Positions 46,094 to 55,726 of a stretch of DNA of 64,000 nt are shown in pieces. Within the stretch, counting starts at the first letter, position 1. Every line of letters starts with the position of its first letter. The translations under genes were made by a program, and so were the position numbers. The notes under the pieces are model-generated. The model did no database searches and was not told the origin of the DNA. It saw only the letters and a program-made list of their open reading frames with translations. Source of the stretch: Mytilinidion resinicola (lineage: Eukaryota; Ascomycota; Dothideomycetes; Mytilinidiales; Mytilinidiaceae). Location: positions 553,532-617,531 of the forward strand of contig NW_022985455.1 of the NCBI RefSeq assembly GCF_010093595.1. The letters are read 5' to 3'.

Positions 46094-46960
46094 TTACGCG
46101 TAGTCATCCTTCACGCGCTTCTGGCTATCAGTGTCGAGGAAGCTGCCCCGGCTGCGCGTTGAGCGAGTTGACCGCTTGCGGCTGACAGTGCTGCTACGGT
46201 TGCCACTGCCACTGACGGCACCGCCGACGCAGAAGAGCACGGTGGCGATGAGGAAGCAGGCCATGGCGCCCCAGGTGAAGCCATAGGCCTTCTTGCCCAG
46301 GGAGGCACTGTGGCCGCCACGCCTGAATGCATTGCGTCCTTCAACGGTCCAGGCACTGTTGATGGTTAGACGTACTTCAATATTGAATGAGTAGGAGTGA
46401 AGGCTCACGTCATTAAGGCAGCAGCCAGGGTCTGGAAAAAAAGGGCAATAGAGACGGTCAGGCCAGAGAGATAGCCACCCAGCCTGCTGCAAAGGGCCAG
46501 TACACCGGTGCATAGGGCACATGCGGCGAAGAAAAGGGCGATGAGGTAGAAGGCGAACATGAAGCGGGATAGGTAATAGAACTTGTGGGTGCCGAGGAAC
46601 TGGGCAGGCACATTCGTCGTGGTGCCAAAGTTGCGGGGCGGATCAAAGGGCAGCGCGGGCACGGGTTTGCCGCAGTTGGCATTGTGGCCCTTGGCATCGA
46701 CGCCGCACACGGCGAAGAAGGTCCATCGCGAGGGATTGCGGGCGCCGGCGATGTTGGCGATGTTGCTGGCTTGCAGGAAGTAGATCTGGTTCTCGGGGCT
46801 GCCGTTGACGCCGCCGGAGAGGATGACGAGGAATTGGAAGAGGATGCCGCCAGCGAGGATGATGAGGGAGACGAGCCCGAGGATAGGGCCTGCGGCTGGA
46901 TTAGGCCAACGGAATTTAGAGGAACGGTGATGGGTGGTACATACGGGATGCGGGTGCCAT
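46094..46960 (-). CDS. SUR7/PalI-family eisosome membrane protein
   Basis: 254 residues in three exons: 46960-46945 (16 nt), 46895-46410, 46356-46094, with introns GTATGT...CCAG (branch CCTAAT) and GTGAGC...ACAG. Four membrane helices are visible: one at about 8-30 (ILGLVSLIILAGGILFQFLV), two in the middle (FYLIALFFAACALCTGVLAL and YLSGLTVSIALFFQTLAAAL), and one near the C-terminus (TWGAMACFLIATVLFCVGGA). The large loop after helix 1 holds SRWTFFAVCG...NCGKPVPALPFDP, the conserved Cys pair of SUR7 proteins. The tail is Ser/Arg-rich, cytosolic. SUR7 relatives mark plasma-membrane eisosomes and affect wall stress responses. The tiny first exon explains why the coding start is easy to miss. Confidence 0.88.
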
Positions 46961-47633
46961 GGTGGTGGAATTAAGGGTGCTGTGGGTTAGTAGGGGCCAG
47001 GAACGCTGCGCAGCCAGAGATTGGTAGACGGGGAAAGAGGATGAAACGCTTAGGGATTGTGGGCGAGCGGGCCGTGTTTATGAAGGGGCTGGGTAGGTGA
47101 CGTATCGATGTTTGTGTCCAGGCACACACAACCGTGACGGGCTCCAGACCAAGGTGCTTAGCGTATTGCCTGGGTAAATTCATGGCGTTACGTCACTGGG
47201 ACCGCCTCACGCCTCGGTGAAGACTCCGGCACCCCCGTCACCGCCAGCGCGCCAGCGCGAAAGCGACCGTTGATATAGATAGGCACGTGATCGATTACCT
47301 GTTTTGGTGAGTCTTGGCACTTGCAAAAGTGTGGAAGCCAGAGGGGTTGTGAAACCTGAAGCCCCGCCTGTAAACCGCGTTCAAGGTTTCACAACCCCTC
47401 TGGCTTCCACGCTTTCGCAAGTGCCAAGACATGCCCAACTGAGCCGAGCTGCACGTGATTTTTCTGTCTTCGTCCAGACCCGCGACACGCGAGCATGTAG
47501 GATTACCACTTTTAGGAGAATGATACCACTTTCGGCTCCAGGACTACCACTTCAGTACTAGATCGACCACTCCAGCAGCAGTTCCTCAGTAGACACAGTA
47601 AAATAGACATCTGTCTGGCCAGCACTCTACGCC
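46961..47633. promoter_or_regulatory. Divergent SUR7/Rogdi intergenic region
   Basis: About 670 bp between two divergent starts, containing a 120 bp near-perfect foldback at 47311-47430 (listed separately) between the SUR7-like leader and the Rogdi/Rav2 promoter. Confidence 0.6.
47311..47430. repeat. 120 bp near-perfect foldback hairpin
   Basis: Left arm 47311-47360 and right arm ending at 47430 are inverted copies of about 50 bp, both starting GTCTTGGCACTTGC, with about three mismatches and one gap. The loop is about 20 nt. It could be a short MITE, a milRNA-type hairpin precursor or a recombination product. No TA or other target duplication is clear at the ends. Confidence 0.9.
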
Positions 47634-48700
47634 ATGTCTGCTGCTGTCTGGCCCCCTATCTCGTCCGACCAGCTTGCCCTCCAAGTTTCCGCTGCCCAGG
47701 TATGCTTTGCCATTTACCATGCTCCTGATCCATCCTGACGCCCTTCACAGGACCGGGAGCTCGAATGGCTGCTAGTCCAGCTCCAGGACACCCTCCACTC
47801 CCTCAAAGCTGGGCTGGAAGAGTGCGCTGCCTTGCTCGCACCCAACGAGAACGGCTCAACCCTCGTCCTCACCTCGGTCCGCTCAGAGTCCCTCAAAGGC
47901 CTTGTGACACGTGTCGGGACCCGCATAGTGAAGGGTGTATGGCTACCTGACGCCCTCCCAGTTGCTTCACACTGACAAAGTCTATATAGAACATCAAACT
48001 CAAGCTGGCTAGTCTCCCGCCCCCTCGCGGCTCCTCGAGCTACGACCTCGCCATCTCAGCTGCGCCGCAAGCCCCGACCCTCGTCATCGAGCAATTGACG
48101 TCTGTCCGAACACTGATAAACGCGTGCTTGGACGTGATTGATGTGACTACATGGACCGGAGATGCAAAGAACGCAAACTTCATCTCGGGCCAGTTCCAAC
48201 TGCTGTACGACAACATACAGGAAGCACGGCAAGCTCTCAAGGGATACTCTGATGTTCAGCGTCCGTGGACTGAGAAGCCGATAGATGAGCAGGTGTGTAT
48301 ATCATGGCTTTTGGTCGGGATCATTTGATGCTAATAGAGCGTTCAGATATTCGACCCTCCGCTACCCCGCAATGTCTCATTCCATCTATCCATATTTGAC
48401 GCGGCCCTCCTTCTCGAAATACGTACCCTGGAGCTCTGTAACCCAGCCGAAGAATCACATTCTGGCTTTGACATCCGTGGCAGGCTTGCGATGGCCTTGG
48501 GTGGAACCCGGCCGCCCATACACGATGAAGTGGACCGAGTTTTCAGCTATAGAGACCAGGAGGTTCGCGTCAAAGAGAAGATCCGAGTTGAGAGCCAGGA
48601 CCCAGCCTTGATATCAGCCATGGCCAAGCTCAATGCTCTTGAGCATAGCGTTGGTCTGAGCCGCAAAGCTCTCAATATTGTCATGGGCAAAGAGGAGTAG
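47634..48700 (+). CDS. RAV2: RAVE complex subunit Rogdi/Rav2
   Basis: 302 residues in four exons: 47634-47699, 47751-47936, 47990-48292, 48347-48700; all four joins are phase 0 with GT-AG ends. Rav2 (Rogdi in animals) partners Rav1 and Skp1 in the RAVE complex that assembles the V-ATPase on vacuoles. The helical pattern is the family's: an N-terminal RELEWLLVQLQDTLHSLKAGL, a central LINACLDVIDVTTWTGDAKN...ISGQFQLLYDNIQEARQALKG, then FDPPLPRNVSFHLSIFDAAL with LDIRGRLAMALGG-like ending. Length is normal (about 290-310). The gene symbol is by family resemblance. Confidence 0.9.
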
Positions 48701-49124
48701 CTTCAGCCTCGAAGCTGGGACCCCCGGGGAATCGATTTGAACCATTTGCAAGCCCGCCCAGTCGTTTCGACGAATGCACACACACATTTGTTTGAGTGCC
48801 CTCGGAATTTATTTCCACCTGGACACGCTGGACAAGCTTTTCCTCGGAGACGTTGAAACCTTAGACCAGGCCCCAAAACGGCTAGACTCTGATGACCGAT
48901 ACGCCGATAAAGGAACGCCACCATTGATCGCGCCATTGACCCTGCAAAAAAGCTCCCAGGTCACCCACTGCATCTCCGCCCTCCGATCTGGCACCGATCT
49001 AGACATCTTTTATCTGTATAGTCTCTCGTCACTCTTTTCCTTGCCCATTATTACCCTCTTTTACCGGCTGGGACCACGACAGCACAGTCCAACACTGCCT
49101 CCACCCAAAATCGCCCGCATTTGC
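48701..49124. other. Intergenic between Rogdi and Met1
   Basis: About 420 bp holding the Rogdi 3' UTR and the promoter of the siroheme gene. An upstream in-frame extension of Met1 to 48774 exists but looks like 5' leader. Confidence 0.5.
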
Positions 49125-50822
49125 ATGGCTTCCGCACTCCTTACTGCCGTCGACTCAACCTCGCATATACACCTCATAGTCGGATCTAATCCTCTGGCCG
49201 GAGCGCGATGCACGCGCTCAATTGAGGTTGGCGCGAAACCCGTTCTCGTCGCGCCCGAAGATGCTTCTCTTCACTATGGCTTGATAAAGCGGATAGAGGA
49301 AGGCGAGGCTGAGTGGATGAAGAGGGCGTTCAGAGACAACGATTTGACAACTCTCGGTCGGGACGAGGTAGATCGTGTCGTGGACGCTGTCTTCGTGACA
49401 TTGGGGGGCAAGAACCCACTGAGTACGTACCTATACCCTAAGTAACAGCAGCAGGCTATCTAACTTCGCAAAGGCGCACACATTTCCAACCTATGCAGGC
49501 GACTACGCATTCCCGTAAACGTGGCCGACGCGCCTAACCTCTGCACCTTCACACTCCTCTCTACTCACTCCGACGGGCCCCTCCAAATCGGCGTCACAAC
49601 CTCTGGCAAGGGCTGCAAGCTCTCTGCTCGCATCCGCCGCGAGATTGCCTCTTCGCTCCCTTCACACCTAGGCGCCGCCGTGGAGCGCCTGGGCACAATA
49701 CGCCGCCGGATATGGGAAGAAGACCACGCGGCAGAGCTGTCCATGGACCTAGAAGCGGAGGAAGAAGACGGCGGGCAGTCATCCTCTTTCAACAAACTCA
49801 TAACCCCCGAAGACATCGAGGCCGCCAAAACCCGGCGCATGCGCTGGCTCGCCCAGATCTGCGAGTACTGGCCCCTCCGCCGCCTCGCCGCGATCACAGA
49901 CGCAGATGTCGAAACGGCGTTGCGCAGCTACTCCACCTCTTCCACCTCCGGAATATCCACCACAGCTATAGACAATAGAAAGAGGCGCGGCCGAATCATC
50001 CTCGCAGGTTCCGGCCCCGGCCACCCCGACCTCCTCACCCGCGCAACCCACAAAGCCATCCTCGCCGCCGATCTCATCCTCGCCGACAAACTCGTCCCCG
50101 CCCCCGTCCTCGACCTCGTCCCGCGGCGCACCACCGTCTACATCGCGCGCAAGTTCCCCGGCAACGCCGAGCGCGCACAGGAAGAGCTCCTCGCTATGGG
50201 GCTCGAGGGCCTGCAAGCCGGCAAGAACGTCGTGCGGCTCAAGCAAGGCGACCCCTACATTTACGGCCGCGGCGGCGAGGAGTTCGACTTCTTCCGCGCC
50301 CACGGCTGGGCGCCGACGGTGCTGCCCGGCATCACGAGCGCGCTGAGCGCGCCGTTGTTCGCCGCCATCCCCGCGACGCACCGCGCGGTCGCGGACCAGG
50401 TGCTTATCTGCACGGGCACGGGGCGGAAAGGCGCGGCGCCAGACCCACCGGCGTATGTGGAGTCGCGGACGACGGTGTTCCTGATGGCGCTGCATCGGCT
50501 GGCGGCGCTGGTGGAGAGCTTGGTGGACGATGACAGGGAGAAGGGGTGGCCGCGGAGCACGCCATGCGCGGTGCTGGAGCGGGCGAGCTGTCCGGATCAG
50601 AGAGTCATCAGGACGACGCTGGAGTTTGTGTGTGCAGCCGTGGAGGAGGAGGGCAGTCGGCCGCCGGGGTTGCTGGTTGTGGGCAAGGCGTGTGGGGTGC
50701 TGTGGAGTGGGAGCCAGAGGTGGGTTGTGGAGGAAGGGTTTAAGGGGCTGGATGATGTGGAGGATGGGATTGGGGAGTTGATGAGTGAGTTGGAGATTGG
50801 AGAGGGCGTAAGGCAGGGGTAG
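49125..50822 (+). CDS. MET1: Uroporphyrinogen-III C-methyltransferase / siroheme synthase Met1
   Basis: 548 residues. Exon 1 49125-49422, intron 49423-49473 (GTACGT...AAAG), exon 2 49474-50822, joined through a split Ser codon. The N-terminal 150 residues form a Met8-like NAD-binding siroheme domain (SHIHLIVGSNPLAGARC, then NVADAPNLCTFTLLS). The C-terminal SUMT domain has AGSGPGHPDLLTRATHKAI, VVRLKQGDPYIYGRGGEEF and LPGITSALSAPLFAAIPATHR, covering SAM and precorrin sites. The enzyme makes siroheme for sulfite and nitrite reductases. Acts in the cytosol. Third-position GC is very high from 49.6 to 50.5 kb, which produces long antisense open frames. Confidence 0.95.
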
Positions 50823-51418
50823 GTAGATAGGGGGAATTTCGATACCACCAGATATGTAAATATATGGATTACTTCAAGCACGCTGGTTGTCATTGTTAAA
50901 ACATATGTGGCGTGGTAGAGGCCCATAGGATGTGTGTACGAGACAAGCCAGCCAGTGAGAAATCCCCTGTGATATATTATTGTATTTTACTGCGCAGAAC
51001 CTTTCGGAATCGATATATTGGGTGTTATAGGGAGGGAATGCCGGTGACGGAATCGGCGGCAAGATCGGCCCAGAGATCGGCCCGATATATCACGTGCTCT
51101 TTTCACTAACCTACGTTAACTCAACTCTAATTCAACATCATTCACGCTAACTAGAAACCTTTTGAATAAATATTGTGCATGACGAGCCTGCCATTCGGTT
51201 GTTCCTCCGGGATCAGACCTAGAAAAAACCCATCTCCTTTTAGAAGGGCGTGCGGCAGTGTCTAAGCCACTTGCCACATTTTGATCTTCGCCCCTCATCA
51301 GCATCGCCCTCCCTGCCACTCGCGGTCGACCAACACCCTAGCAATCGTACACTCTCTGCTACTTGCGTAGAGAAAGGTTAAGTTGTTCAAGGAGCTATTC
51401 ACGTTCCTCATCTCAATC
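50823..51418. other. Intergenic, decayed flank
   Basis: About 600 bp. A short tandem duplication of AGATCGGCCC occurs at 51061-51083. No gene seen. Confidence 0.4.
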
Positions 51419-52738
51419 ATGGAGTCGGTTTCACTGAAGCCTGAGGCAAGGCTGTTGGCTCCTAAGTCTCCCTTATCAAACACTAGACCAGACGTCCTTT
51501 GGGCGCGGGACAGAGTTGAACGCAACACGAACGAATCGGGCCTGGTATTAGGCAAGAGATCTCGATCAACGCTGTCAGAAACCCCAACTGGCATTCCTTC
51601 CGGCCAGAGAAGTGTGGAAGACATCGAACTGGAGAACGCAACGCTGCGCACCTTGGTGGACACGCAGTCCCGTAGGCTGCATATGTGGGAAGTGACATCG
51701 CAGAGCCAGTCGATACCTCCAGAGTCTCTCCAGCCTCCAGACATGACGGGCACATTGAACGCTCGCGGCCAAAGTACCCCTTCGTCTTTGCCAAAGAATA
51801 GGTCGAGGTTCGTCGAGTTATTATCAAAGCGGGCTAGTCATTCAAGAAGACCACGATCTGGTCTTCAAAATCGCAACCCGTCGACAGTCTCTACCTTAGC
51901 GACGCATTTCGAGCAGCTAAGCCGGGAATTTGAGACAGAGCGTATTCGCGAGAGGCACTCGCGAATCCAGAAGAGACGTCAGAGAGTGAGGATTAGTGAG
52001 GTCATATCTCCCAGCGATAGCGACGTTGAAAAACACGGGAATTCCAAATCCCTTTACAGCTTTGAACCTGTATCACTACCTCCGAGCCCAGAACCTCAAC
52101 ATGGGGGTTTGAGTCCACTAAAGAAGAACGACCGATTTGACATCCCGCCGGAGCGGACCCTCCTCAACATCGACTTGCTCATCCAGAACGCCACCAACAA
52201 CGACGAGATCCAGGAGCTCAAGCAGCAGAAACGCCTCCTCCGGAATAGATAGGCCGCGTACGTCCCTCCTCTTGGACTTTAGTCCTCTAGCTTTGATCAT
52301 TTAGGCCATCATGCCACTTGGATTTCTCACGCCCCCTGCTGACCTCTGTGTAGTCTCGACTCGCTGCAACGAAAGAAGAAGCACGCCGAAGAGCTCGAAG
52401 AAGAGACCCACAAAGATGCGTGCAAGCCTCCAACGTTTTTCACAACATACACAATATCTCGGGACATGACTACTGAAGCACATATGCTCCACAAAGGTCT
52501 ACTACTTGCAGTCGCCGATTCTCCTACCTTAGACACCGTCAAATGTCAGCATTGTCACCGCCCCGTTCTCCGCACCGTCTCCGTCGACCACATTCGCGAT
52601 TGTTTACACAAGAAGCAAAAGAAGCTTAGCAGAGACAAAGACGACCAAGGCTCAACAATACCTACGTTTTCCCTCTCTTTGCTCTCAGATCGTATTCTGG
52701 ATGAAGTACACGCGAGGATGCAGGGGCAAAGACACTGA
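51419..52738 (+). pseudogene. bZIP-like pseudogene joined to Sgf73-like zinc finger
   Basis: From ATG 51419 the frame runs to an in-frame TAG at 52250-52252, inside the basic region: EIQELKQQKRLLRNR, stop, AA. Relatives have Gln at that point (RNRQAALDS), so CAG has become TAG. After an intron at 52258-52353 (GTACGT...GTAG) the sequence resumes in frame with LDSLQRKKKHAEELEEE, the bZIP helix. It then changes to TVKCQHCHRPVLRTVSVDHI followed by a Cys six residues on (IRDC), which resembles the N-terminal C2HC finger of SAGA subunit Sgf73/ATXN7. The last residues copy the tail of the neighbouring AAA gene. No normal leucine zipper follows. It looks like a nonfunctional mosaic. Confidence 0.65.
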
Positions 52739-52807
52739 CATTCGAGGTAAATTCAAAGACTCAACGATACCTACGTCTTCCCCCTCTTTACTTTCAGATC
52801 GTATTCT
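52651..52807 (+). repeat. 48 bp imperfect direct repeat
   Basis: Copies at 52651-52698 and 52760-52807, both beginning CTCAAC and ending AGATCGTATTCT. They differ at five positions and all five are transitions (A/G, T/C, T/C, G/A, C/T). Confidence 0.85.
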
Positions 52808-53080
52808 CGCCATGGACCACGACAGTCCGATCGACGTTAATCCCGAAACCCCATGGGCAATGCGGGAACAGAGGAGGTTGATGGGTGGCCGGGTGGGATT
52901 ATTGGATCGCGAACGCTCCATAGGCAGTAATTTGTCCGGCTAGGTTCAGCTTCACGTTGATCGAATTGAATGGTAACTACAACGAGAAGGCAGAATTGAT
53001 TTTTGTATCCGAAGAATAGACCTTTTGAATTTACGTCGAATGTCAGTGTCTATGCCCCTGCATCCTCGCGTATTCTTCAT
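52701..53080. repeat. Inverted duplication of the AAA gene 3' end
   Basis: Sequence 52701-52760 on the plus strand is a near copy of the reverse complement of 53021-53080, covering the last codons, stop and start of the 3' UTR of the AAA ATPase gene. Both share GCGAGGATGCAGGGGC, then GACACTGACATTCGA. There are about four mismatches over the first 55 bp. Confidence 0.85.
52739..53042. other. Spacer between pseudogene and AAA gene
   Basis: About 300 bp composed partly of the direct and inverted repeats described separately. A plus frame to 52943 continues without a recognisable motif. Confidence 0.5.
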
Positions 53081-55334
53081 CCTTATGCCCCTGCGCTTTA
53101 TTGATGTACTCCTCGAACTCGTTCGTGACGTCGATAGCCTGTTCAAAGTGCTTATACGCAAGTCTCTCCTTCTTGTACAGCGCCAGCTGCCTGGCAGTGT
53201 TGACAGTGTTTCTGATCTGTCTCCCATTGAGCTCGGAGCGCGCTAACAGCTCAAGCTTATCTCCGATCTCCTCATCATCTACGTTCTCGCCATCTCGCAC
53301 CATAGATTTCAGAAAATCTCTCCATATTTGCCAGCGTCCGTTCAGATCTAGTGGCGGGTAATGCATCGCTAGTTGCACTCTTGACTTGAACGCCTCGTCA
53401 AAAGTCCCAACGCGGTTGGATGTCAGGATCAAAATACCGTCGTAGTACTCCAGTACTCGAAGAAACACCGAAACTAGTGCATTCCGTTGGAGGTCAGTCG
53501 GGACCCTCTCCTCCAGAAAAACGTCAGCTTCGTCAAGAAGGACTACACATCCCCAAATCGTCCCAATATAGAGAACGGACTCGAGGTATTTCTCCACGCC
53601 TTCAGGATCAGTGCCGATGTCGCCGCAGGTAACTCTGTAGAGAGGCTTTTCCGCGAGCTCCGCCACGCTCTCGGCGGTCAATGTCTTTCCCGTTCCCGGT
53701 CCACCATGGAGCATGATTATCAACCCCTTCCCTTTTCCCTCGATGATGTCGCTTCGGTACGAGTTGTTGACGGCAATGTGTACGGTTATGAGGGCCTTTA
53801 TGAGCTCCTTTTTCTGGCTTTTCAAGACTAGGCGGCGTTCGAAGGCATCACTGCCCCAGACTACTTCGCGAATGTGCTCTAAAGAAAGCATGTCTGCAAT
53901 CGTCAGCAATCGGAACCACTTTGGTGCTTGATCATGGAATTTACATACTCCACTTCTTATCATGAAATCCATAGCCACGGATGGTTGCCGGGAGAAGGAG
54001 AACGAACGGGTCGTCTGGCGGAGATTCCAGATCAGTAGCATCGAGGTCTGTATCATCGTTCTGCGGAGCCTGAGGTGCATCAGGATGCAATTGCTTGTAA
54101 GTGGCGATATCTATCATGTATCGTGGATTGCCCTAACCAGATTAAATTCCATTCCCATCGTCAGAAGGATTGGGGTGCTTACTGTCTGCAACTCCAAAGG
54201 CGAACTCGAAGATTCATAGCTAACGAACTTGCGTTTCCGACAATCCCAGAACAATTTACCTCGCTTCCGTAATCGCTGCTCCAATCCAGATGTATCAAAT
54301 CGCAGCGGATACACGGGTAGTCTAGATATCGGAATCTGGTCGTCATACGATGGCCAAGTGATCTTGCGCGTGGTAACCTTTCTTCGGAAGACGCCGTCAT
54401 ACTGCCAATTCCAGCAGGTGATAAGAAGTTCGAAGTCATGATTCTGCACGCAAGATGAAGTAACATATGCTACCGGCTCTGTGCTCTGAGGGTCGACTAC
54501 GACTTCGTCTGGTGGAAATAGCTTCAGAAAATGTCGTCTCTCTACCAATCCCTGGGCAAAAAGTGCATCTGCAGCTTCGTAATCGTCTGCGCAAGACTTC
54601 AGAACGTAGTGCAGAAGCGAACTTAGGTTATCCTGATGCAACTCGCTCAAAACACCAGAGCGGCCGGTAGCGTGGTCATCCAGGAGTGATCGCGCATGAT
54701 AGAATCCCGTGTATGGAGCTTCGAAGCTAAGGTGCTGTAAACGGCTGAGATTGATCTTTCCTACTATTTCAAGCGATTTCTTGAGTGATGTAGAGAGTTT
54801 GTCAATGTACTCCCAATTGGGTGTAGCTTCGTCACCGTTTTCAGGCAAGGAGAAGAAGTGAGCCTTCAGACCTGTCAACACTTCTCGTTTGATCTGCGGC
54901 AGCGGAAGCGGAATGAAGTCGTCTTTAACGTTTTCGTGGTATGCTCTGCAATCGTAGTTTTTGTATACCACAAAATTGACGCCACGTTCTTCCAGCATGT
55001 CGGGATGGAGTTCGTCTTCATCGATCGGTACCTGGCCGCGAAGGACGCTTGCTTTGCTGTCGCCTTCAAATAGTTGTGGAATATCCAAGTACGTGGCCTC
55101 CATGTCATGATCTCTGTGATTACCTTCGGCGTCGCATTTAACCATATGGACGACTAGATATGGTGGAGACTCTGTCGGAGAAGCCACGTCCTCATCGATT
55201 GCGCTACGGGCACGCTTTGTAGTCCTTTCGTCTGTTCTTTGGCCATGCTCAAGAACGTCGTTTGTGTCAAAACTGATGTCGTTGGAGTCTCCTCGACGCC
55301 TTTTCCCGGCTTGCAAGGTGTCTTGCTCAGCCAT
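53043..55334 (-). CDS. AAA+ ATPase with DUF7025-type N-terminal region
   Basis: 728 residues in three exons: 55334-54183, 54132-53949, 53893-53043, with introns 54182-54133 (GTAAGC...TTAG) and 53948-53894 (GTATGT...GCAG). Both joins restore conserved text (GNPRYMIDIATYKQ and HDKKWNMLSLEHI). The N-terminus has a basic bipartite stretch (KRRR, TKRAR) and a long region of the DUF7025 kind. The AAA module has Walker A GGPGTGKTLTAESVAE, Walker B CVVLLDEADVFLEER, a sensor-1-like LILTSNR, and a helical lid (GRQIRNTVNTARQLAL). It should hydrolyse ATP. The family is widespread and multi-copy in filamentous fungi with no settled role. Its C-terminal tail HKDEEYARMQGHRH is internally repetitive. Confidence 0.88.
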
Positions 55335-55726
55335 TTGAAAGGAAACCTTTGATCTTAGAAATCACACAGCACTCGAGGGCCGAAGTATAGCTGTGGTTAT
55401 GAATGTCAAAAGATTTAGGCTGTCTTTTCATGAAAGGGAGGCTGAGGCTCCGTCCTGCTGGCCTGGATATGTAGGCGCTCAGCTCACCGGGTGGGGGCTG
55501 TGCTTCTTGCAAGGATCAAACGCCACTCTTCTGCGGCGATCGAACCTTGGAAGACTGAAATCAGCCTCGTTGAACAACACGCACAGCACAGCCTCGACCG
55601 TCAGGACTCGAAACTATCCTGCGATGTCGACCCTTCGCCTCCACCATTCTGCACGGCCGTCAAGCACATGTTGTACATGTAGTGCTCGTACACACTTCCA
55701 AGGCACAGCTCGAGTCTACCGTCGCC
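55335..55726. promoter_or_regulatory. AAA/DUF7708 divergent promoter
   Basis: 392 bp between two divergent ATGs. Presumed to hold both promoters. No motif recognised. Confidence 0.55.

Noticed and set aside
49779..50495. 238-codon minus frame opposite Met1
   Set aside because: Shadow of the GC-rich SUMT domain; no motif of its own.
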